Assembly (NCBI GenBank): GCA_044868325.1
Contig: JBIOWI010000380.1
Span: forward strand, 1-16,285
Length of the DNA stretch: 16,285 bases
Reading direction: 5' to 3'
DNA from: AWTP1-13 sp044868325
Lineage (GTDB): Bacteria > Pseudomonadota > Alphaproteobacteria > Rhizobiales > Hyphomicrobiaceae
The notes beneath the pieces were generated by a model. It was given only the letters and a program-made list of their open reading frames with translations, made no database searches and was not told the DNA's origin. Position numbers and translations under genes: made by a program. Of the stretch, positions 12,004 through 16,285 are shown piece after piece; within the stretch, counting starts at the first letter, position 1, and each line of letters begins with the position of its first letter.

Positions 12004-12969
12004 ATGACCGGCTCAAGGCCGATCGGCATCGTCGGGCTCGGCCTCATGGGCAGCGCGCTGGCGCAGCGGCTGATCGGCGCCGGCTACGGTGTGGTGGGTT
12101 TCGACTTCGACGCGGACAAGCTGCGGCCATTGGAGCGGATCGGCGTAGACGGCGCCGCCTCTCTTGCGGAGCTGGCGCATCGCTGCGATGTGCTGTTCCT
12201 GGCCGTCTTCGACACCGACCAGGTGGAGGACGTGGTCGAGAACGGACTGCTGGCAGCCGTGGACCTGGGCGTGGACAAGATCCTCCTCTCCGCCAGCACC
12301 TGCGATCCGGACCGGATCGCCACGCTGGCGCAGCGCGCGGCGCTCCGCGGGCTCCGCCTCCTCGACACGCCGATCTCGGGCACCAGCGAGCAGGTCCGGC
12401 AGGGTTGCGGCGTGGCCCTGGTGGGCGGCGATGCCGGCGCACTCGAGGCGGTGGCGCCGATCCTCCGTGCCGTCTTCCTCTCCCATTTCCATATGGGAGC
12501 CGCCGGAAGCGCCGGCCGCGCCAAGCTCGCCATCAATCTGATCCTCGGCCTCAACCGGCTGGCGCTCGCAGAAGGCCTGGTGTTCGCTGAGCGCCTGGGT
12601 CTGGACCCGGGGCGGTTCCTCGACGTAGCGCGCCAAGCGGCCTCCTACTCGCAGGTCATGGATGCGAAGGGACCCAAGATGGTGCGCGGCGACTTCGCGC
12701 CCGAGGGACGCGCGCGGCAGACGCTCAAGGACGTGGAGCTGATGCTGGCCCAGGCGCGCAAGCTGGGGCAGGAGCTGCCCCTGGCGCAGCTGAACGCCGA
12801 GATCCTCCGCGCCTGCGTCCGCCATGGCGAGGGCGACAAGGACAACAGCGTGGTGATCGGCGAGATCCGGCGCCGTACTGTTCCCGGTGCGAACGGGGTC
12901 AGACCCCTCGCCTCTACCTTGGCATTGACTCGCATCGGTGGTGGCGAGGGGTCTGACCCCGTCTCGTGA
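12004..12969 (+). CDS. NAD(P)-dependent 3-hydroxyisobutyrate/6-phosphogluconate dehydrogenase-like oxidoreductase
   Basis: A 321-residue beta-hydroxyacid dehydrogenase. The Rossmann motif is GIVGLGLMGSALAQRL (GxGxxG at 11-16). FDFD after the second strand ends in an acidic residue, favouring NAD over NADP. The substrate-binding motif is LLDTPISGTSEQVRQG (120-134). The catalytic lysine is K174 in GRAKLAINLILGLN, with N178 four residues later, followed by the all-helical C-terminal domain. The family normally ends at about 290-300 residues. Here residues 297-321 (NGVRPLASTLALTRIGGGEG...) are encoded by a palindromic repeat pair and are probably an acquired tail. ATG 12004 lacks a strong Shine-Dalgarno; an upstream extension to 11887 is not family-like. 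Divergent from the GMC oxidoreductase, it might act on a product of that enzyme, which is inference. Confidence 0.9.
   Translation: MTGSRPIGIVGLGLMGSALAQRLIGAGYGVVGFDFDADKLRPLERIGVDGAASLAELAHRCDVLFLAVFDTDQVEDVVENGLLAAVDLGVDKILLSASTCDPDRIATLAQRAALRGLRLLDTPISGTSEQVRQGCGVALVGGDAGALEAVAPILRAVFLSHFHMGAAGSAGRAKLAINLILGLNRLALAEGLVFAERLGLDPGRFLDVARQAASYSQVMDAKGPKMVRGDFAPEGRARQTLKDVELMLAQARKLGQELPLAQLNAEILRACVRHGEGDKDNSVVIGEIRRRTVPGANGVRPLASTLALTRIGGGEGSDPVS
12893..12962. repeat. Perfect 20-bp inverted repeat built from GGGGTCAGACCCC palindromes
   Basis: ACGGGGTCAGACCCCTCGCC (12893-12912) and its exact complement at 12943-12962 enclose 30 bases. Each arm contains the same 13-base palindrome as the four-copy cluster at 6122-6251, with the same TCGC extension. 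The loop is unrelated to that of the other cluster. Confidence 0.93.
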
Positions 12970-13467
12970 GGGCGGGGCGGTCCAACCGCACCTATCCGCC
13001 GTTCGCCGGGCGATCGACGCGGCGTAGATGGGGGCGCGCCAGTGCCAGGCGATGGCGCATGTCAGGGCGATGCCGGCCATGGCGTAGAGCGTGCCGGTGG
13101 CGTGAAAGCCGATCGCCTCGATGAGGGCGCCGCCCGCCAGCGCACCCACCGGCAGGCCGTAGATCGCCAGCATGCGCACGCCCATGATGCGCCCGCCGAA
13201 CTTCCCGCCGGCGACGCCCAGCAGCACTACGGCCAGGGTCACCATGCTCAGGCTCTGTGCAAAGCCGGCTAGGGCCAGCAGGGCCGCGCCGCTCCAGAGC
13301 GTCCGCACCTGCGCAAAGGCCAGCAGGCACGCGAACCAGGCGAGGCTCGACACGATCATGGTGCGTGCCGGGGCGGTGCCGCGCCGCAGGCTCGCCGCCA
13401 CCGAGCCCAGCAGGGCGCCCGCCGCAAAGCTCGCCACCAGGCAGCCGAGCCCCGTCTGATCGACGCG
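12970..13467 (-). pseudogene. MFS transporter remnant, C-terminal part only
   Basis: About 166 codons with strongly hydrophobic, major-facilitator-like helices: GLGCLVASFAAGALLGSVAA, then TMIVSSLAWFACLLAF, SGAALLALAGFAQSLSMVTL, GGRIMGVRMLAIYGLPVGAL and GTLYAMAGIALTCAIAW. This corresponds to roughly the last five of twelve helices. Upstream in frame is a TGA (13468-13470) and then the 3' side of the flavin-reductase gene, so the first half is gone. Downstream the frame has no stop of its own: it reads through the GGGGTCAGACCCC element and antisense through the dehydrogenase to 12013. That suggests the original 3' end was replaced by the repeat. A functional half transporter is unlikely; I treat it as a decayed gene. 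Confidence 0.72.
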
Positions 13468-13496
13468 TCAGACACGGAAGACACAGAGAGTCTGAC
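13467..13496. repeat. Short inverted repeat at the broken end of the MFS remnant
   Basis: GTCAGAC and GTCTGAC (7-bp arms) enclose 16 bases containing near-duplicates of GACACGGAA/GACACAGAG. It sits where the MFS sequence stops and the flavin-reductase 3' flank begins, so it may mark the breakpoint or act as a weak bidirectional hairpin. Confidence 0.4.
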
Positions 13497-13505
13497 TATG
13501 ACACC

Positions 13506-14096
13506 TCACGCGGCCGCCCGCTGCTTGTCCCGTGCGGCCTTCAGCGCGACGGTCCACCACGCCAGCTGATCGAGCATCTGCCTGGCGCCCTGGTTGAGGT
13601 GGTCGAGATCGCTGAGCTTCTTGCCCTCCTTGAGGACGGCCAGATAGTCCGGCAGCAGAACGTGCACGGCCGTGCGGATGGGGGCCATCTGCAGCTCGAT
13701 GGCGATCAGGCGCAGCTGCTCGACCGCGCGGGCGCCGCCGACGCCGCCGTAGCCAACGAAGGCGACCGGCTTGTTCCCCCATTGCGGGTAGGCATAATCG
13801 AGCGCGTTCTTGAGGACGGCCGTAGGGCCGCGATTGTATTCGGCGGCCGTGAAGACATAGGCGTCGAGCTCCGCCACCTTCCTCTGCCAGCGCTGCGCCA
13901 CCTCGTTCTTCGACGACCCATAGGCCGGCGAGGCCTCCTCCGCGAACAGGGGCATCGGATAGTCCCTGAGGTCCAACAGCTCCACGTGGAAATCGCCCCG
14001 CTGCCGCGCGATCTCCTCGATCCACTTGGCCGCACGATCCGCGAACCGGTTCGGCCGGATGCTTCCGACGACGATCGCGAGCCTCGGCTTGCTCAT
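13506..14096 (-). CDS. NAD(P)H-dependent FMN reductase (NADPH_FMN_red family)
   Basis: A 196-residue soluble flavodoxin-like enzyme that reduces FMN, quinones or azo compounds with NAD(P)H. The first strand and FMN-phosphate loop read LAIVVGSIRPNRFADRAAKW, with GSIRPNR at 11-17. The second flavin contact is TAAEYNRGPTAVLKNALDYA (83-102). The loop VGYGGVGGARAVEQLR (114-129) completes the fold. Length is typical of the ChrR/YieF/ArsH-like group. Start ATG 14096 has GGAGAGG four bases upstream. It diverges from an HxlR-type regulator across 77 bases, the arrangement known for YodB-azoR1 and QorR systems, so control by that regulator is likely. The exact electron acceptor is unknown. Confidence 0.92.
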   Translation of the reverse strand: MSKPRLAIVVGSIRPNRFADRAAKWIEEIARQRGDFHVELLDLRDYPMPLFAEEASPAYGSSKNEVAQRWQRKVAELDAYVFTAAEYNRGPTAVLKNALDYAYPQWGNKPVAFVGYGGVGGARAVEQLRLIAIELQMAPIRTAVHVLLPDYLAVLKEGKKLSDLDHLNQGARQMLDQLAWWTVALKAARDKQRAAA

Positions 14097-14115
14097 GGCA
14101 CCTCTCCCTTGGTTC

Positions 14116-14130
14116 CCAACGGTGTGTTGG
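14116..14130. promoter_or_regulatory. Candidate HxlR operator between flavin reductase and regulator
   Basis: CCAAC-GGTGT-GTTGG is a perfect 5-bp dyad in the 77-base divergent region, with a further TTGG at 14109-14112. A symmetrical site between the regulator gene and its presumed target is where an HxlR dimer would be expected to bind. Pattern and context only. Confidence 0.42.
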
Positions 14131-14173
14131 TCTATTTTGGTGAGTGCTGTGGGAGCGACAAGAAGGCACCTTT

Positions 14174-14587
14174 ATGAAACTAAGGCACCAGCACCTCACC
14201 GAAGACTGCCAGTCGGTGAGCGAGGTTCTCGGGCGCATCGGCGACAAATGGACCGTCCTCGTGGTCAATTGCCTCGGCCAGGGGCCCCTGCGCTTCAGCG
14301 AGCTGCAGCGACGGGTGGACGGCATCTCGCAGAAGATGCTGACCACGACCCTGCGCAACCTGGAGCGCGACGGCTTCTGCACCAGGCGCGTCTTCCCGAC
14401 GGTGCCGCCCCACGTCGAGTACGAGCTGACCGAGCTGGGCCGCGAGCTTCTGATCCCGGTGAAAGCCCTCGCCGACTGGGCGCTCGCAAATCGCGCGCGC
14501 ATCGTCGAGGCCCGCGAGCACTTCGACCGGCGGGGCTCGGTCTCACCGGCGTTCGACCACGTCGATGTAGGCCGTAGGGCGGATTAG
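14174..14587 (+). CDS. HxlR-type winged-helix transcriptional regulator
   Basis: A 137-residue HxlR/MarR-like DNA-binding protein. The N-terminal segment has C12 in EDCQSVSEVLGRIGDKWTVL; a cysteine at this place is the redox or quinone sensor in YodB, CatR and QorR. The winged helix follows: LRFSELQRRVDGISQKMLTT (helix-turn-helix), then LRNLERDGFCTRRVFPTVPP, then VEYELTELGRELL. C-terminal helix LADWALANRARI supports dimerisation. Start ATG 14174 has AAGAAGG seven to eight bases upstream; an in-frame GTG at 14144 is less likely. The last residues GRRAD and the TAG stop are encoded inside a palindromic repeat (14578-14603), so the natural C-terminus may have been altered. Probably represses itself and the divergent FMN reductase until oxidants or electrophiles modify C12; that is inference from family and layout. 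Confidence 0.92.
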   Translation: MKLRHQHLTEDCQSVSEVLGRIGDKWTVLVVNCLGQGPLRFSELQRRVDGISQKMLTTTLRNLERDGFCTRRVFPTVPPHVEYELTELGRELLIPVKALADWALANRARIVEAREHFDRRGSVSPAFDHVDVGRRAD

Positions 14588-14603
14588 CGAAGCGTAATCC
14601 GCC
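14578..14603. repeat. GGCGGATTA/TAATCCGCC palindromic repeat
   Basis: GGCGGATTA, GCGAAGCG, TAATCCGCC: 9-bp perfect arms around a centre that is itself partly self-complementary. Units of this sequence recur between genes in many proteobacteria. Here the element contains the stop codon of the HxlR gene (14585-14587) and could also act as a hairpin at the end of its mRNA. Confidence 0.85.
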
Positions 14604-14674
14604 GTATACGCTTTCAATGGGGGCCAACTGCGCTAGCAGTACCAGCGAGACATATCTTCTGAGAGAGACAACCC

Positions 14675-14995
14675 ATGATCACCGAGCTTGTGTTTCTCGA
14701 ACTGCGGAAGGGCATTACACGAGAGGAAGTGATGTCGCTCTACCGACAGACTGCGCCGGCGTGGGCCAAGAATCCGGACCTCCTCTGGAAGCACTATTTC
14801 TTCAACGAAGAGCAGAGCTTGGGTGGCGGCGTGTACGTATGGACGAGTCAAGAGGCGGCGCTCCGTTGGCACGGCGAGGAGTATCGAAGCCGTATTCGGG
14901 CCTTATATGGAAGCGAGCCCCGTATATCGCATTTTGACACTTTGATCGTGGTCGACAACGTTCTCAAGGAAATCACTGAGCCGACACCGTCTTGA
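14675..14995 (+). CDS. YdhR-like putative monooxygenase (dimeric alpha-beta barrel fold)
   Basis: A 106-residue protein beginning MITELVFLELRKGITREEVM, with YRQTAPAWAKNPDLLWKHYF, GGGVYVWTSQEAALRWHGEE and SHFDTLIVVDNVLKEI. The strand-helix pattern, the central WxKNPDLLWKxYFxxE and the VYVWxSxEAA segment match YdhR/ferredoxin-like monooxygenase-fold proteins of about 100 residues. These form dimers, and their substrate is usually unproven. ATG 14675 has GAGAG nine bases before it. Base composition is more A/T-rich than that of neighbours, hinting at separate acquisition. It lies 87 bases after the HxlR gene in the same direction, beyond the palindrome, and about 90 bases before the cupin gene, so it may be transcribed with either or alone. 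Confidence 0.75.
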   Translation: MITELVFLELRKGITREEVMSLYRQTAPAWAKNPDLLWKHYFFNEEQSLGGGVYVWTSQEAALRWHGEEYRSRIRALYGSEPRISHFDTLIVVDNVLKEITEPTPS

Positions 14996-15087
14996 TCTGT
15001 CATGCTCCGCGCCGTCCCTATGGTTGCCGGATCTGGTGTCATCCGGGAAGCCAAACTACAGTGGGTTGTGGAGGCCCGGAGAGACGC

Positions 15088-15540
15088 ATGGTCCCGTTCG
15101 AGAAGCAGGTCGTCACCGTGGTGCGGCAGGGCAAGGTGGGCACCGATACAACCTACGAGCCGCCGCTGCGGGTGGGCTTCGGCATCTCCGAGGCCACCGT
15201 CGAGGGCGCCAGGGCGGTGATGGGGCGCACGGTGCTGGTGCCGGGCGCCGGGCCGAACCCGACGCACTATCATGCCAACAACGACGTGTGCTGGCACATC
15301 CTGTCCGGCCGCATCCGGCTGATCCAGGCGAGGAGCGACGGCAGCGAGCGCAAGGAGGTCATCCTGGAAGCCGGCGATTTCGTCTATGTCCCGAGCGGCG
15401 CAATCCACGTCATCGCCAACGCCTCCGAGACAGAGGAGGCGCAGCTGGTGTTCTGCTACATCGGGGTGGGCAGCACCGAGGCCGCCGGCAACGTCTGGCT
15501 CACCGACCTGCACGACGACTTCGTGGCGCCGCGGCCTTGA
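15088..15540 (+). CDS. Cupin domain-containing protein
   Basis: A 150-residue single-domain cupin. Motif 1 appears as NPTHYHANNDVCWHILSGRI, with the HxH metal ligands and a conserved Gly; the usual Glu ligand is replaced in this stretch (NND), so metal binding may be altered. Motif 2 is AGDFVYVPSGAIHVIANAS, with the PxG turn and metal-ligand His. Beta-strands alternate as expected over residues 45-135. Start ATG 15088 (MVPFEKQVVTVV) has GGAGAG four bases upstream. A longer frame beginning at 14992 overlaps the previous gene and has a Cys-rich, unstructured extension, so it is rejected. Cupins range from sugar isomerases to dioxygenases and ligand sensors; I cannot choose among them. It is followed by msrA in the same direction. 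Confidence 0.82.
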   Translation: MVPFEKQVVTVVRQGKVGTDTTYEPPLRVGFGISEATVEGARAVMGRTVLVPGAGPNPTHYHANNDVCWHILSGRIRLIQARSDGSERKEVILEAGDFVYVPSGAIHVIANASETEEAQLVFCYIGVGSTEAAGNVWLTDLHDDFVAPRP

Positions 15541-15543
15541 TCC

Positions 15544-15578
15544 GGTGCCGGTTTATGGTGTTGCAGCCTTCCGGCACC
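15544..15578 (+). other. Hairpin between the cupin gene and msrA
   Basis: GGTGCCGG (15544-15551) and CCGGCACC (15571-15578) pair perfectly around 19 bases, just after the cupin stop. No T run follows, so an intrinsic terminator is not supported. It may be an mRNA processing or stability element, or chance in GC-rich DNA. Confidence 0.35.
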
Positions 15579-15617
15579 TATATCATGAGTACCCGCCCCC
15601 GAAACCACGGTGACCCC

Positions 15618-16280
<663 letters not shown>

Positions 16281-16285
16281 GTGTC

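Noticed and set aside
12013..12969. Long minus-strand frame continuing from the MFS remnant across the dehydrogenase
   Set aside because: It is antisense to a well-supported dehydrogenase and loses all membrane character after about 12970. It stays open because of GC bias and the lost stop codon.
15544..15578. Hairpin after the cupin gene considered as a Rho-independent terminator
   Set aside because: The stem is good, but the loop is long and no T run follows, so it is listed only as a hairpin.
15024..15617. In-frame upstream extension of MsrA through the cupin gene, suggesting a fusion protein
   Set aside because: The extension is out of frame with the cupin and is His/Arg/Gly-rich noise. 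The MsrA family N-terminus begins near 15618 and the cupin has its own stop at 15540.

Overview
The window reads as a high-GC alphaproteobacterial chromosome segment, probably from the Hyphomicrobiales/Rhizobiales. The pointers are the clpS-clpA pair, a phasin (so the host probably makes polyhydroxyalkanoate), a D,D-carboxypeptidase fused to a SPOR domain, an alphaproteobacterial-style MsrA, and small secreted proteins ending in the ATGSPYWW type of tail. No rRNA, tRNA, CRISPR array, phage gene or transposase was seen. The genus cannot be fixed from the sequence alone.

Layout. 1-1010 (minus): start of clpA (cut by the window edge) and clpS, one operon of the N-degron protease. 1370-1699 (minus): phasin, with a good Rho-independent terminator and a TGC-rich promoter. 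2084-3589 (plus): exported DacA-like carboxypeptidase with SPOR domain. 3590-4078: a compact cassette made of a four-helix-bundle (23S rRNA intervening-sequence, S23 type) gene bounded by 30-bp inverted repeats. 4082-4420 (plus): small two-helix membrane protein. 4449-4650: composite palindromic intergenic element. 4778-5293 (minus): secreted protein with YKGxGx repeats. 5515-5766 (plus): DUF1508-like protein. 5801-9980 (minus): NitT/TauT-type ABC importer (binding protein, ATPase, two paralogous permeases) plus a small membrane protein. 10152-11894 (minus): GMC flavoprotein oxidoreductase. 12004-12969 (plus): 3-hydroxyisobutyrate dehydrogenase-like enzyme, divergent from the GMC gene. 12970-13467 (minus): 5'-truncated MFS transporter remnant. 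13506-14587: divergent NADPH-dependent FMN reductase and HxlR-type regulator. 14675-16280 (plus): YdhR-like monooxygenase-fold protein, cupin, and peptide methionine sulfoxide reductase MsrA.

How genes work together. ClpS hands N-degron substrates to ClpA. The ABC importer, the GMC oxidoreductase and the divergent dehydrogenase look like an uptake-plus-oxidation module for an unidentified small organic substrate. The HxlR regulator probably senses reactive electrophiles or oxidants and controls the divergent flavin reductase. The YdhR-like protein, cupin and MsrA that follow fit a loose redox/detoxification neighbourhood.

The most unusual aspect is the density of short inverted-repeat elements sitting exactly at gene boundaries. 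They belong to at least four families: (i) the S23 cassette bounded by 15-mer tandem repeats; (ii) two heptamer-tandem inverted repeats with different units (GGCAGTC and AGGTTTC) that share the odd heptamer GGGTGTC; (iii) six copies of GGGGTCNGACCCC in two clusters; (iv) a GGCGGATTA/TAATCCGCC palindrome. Several of them supply stop codons, start codons, or terminal peptide extensions to host genes. The S23 cassette and the heptamer elements may be a carrier and its empty relatives; that link is inference.
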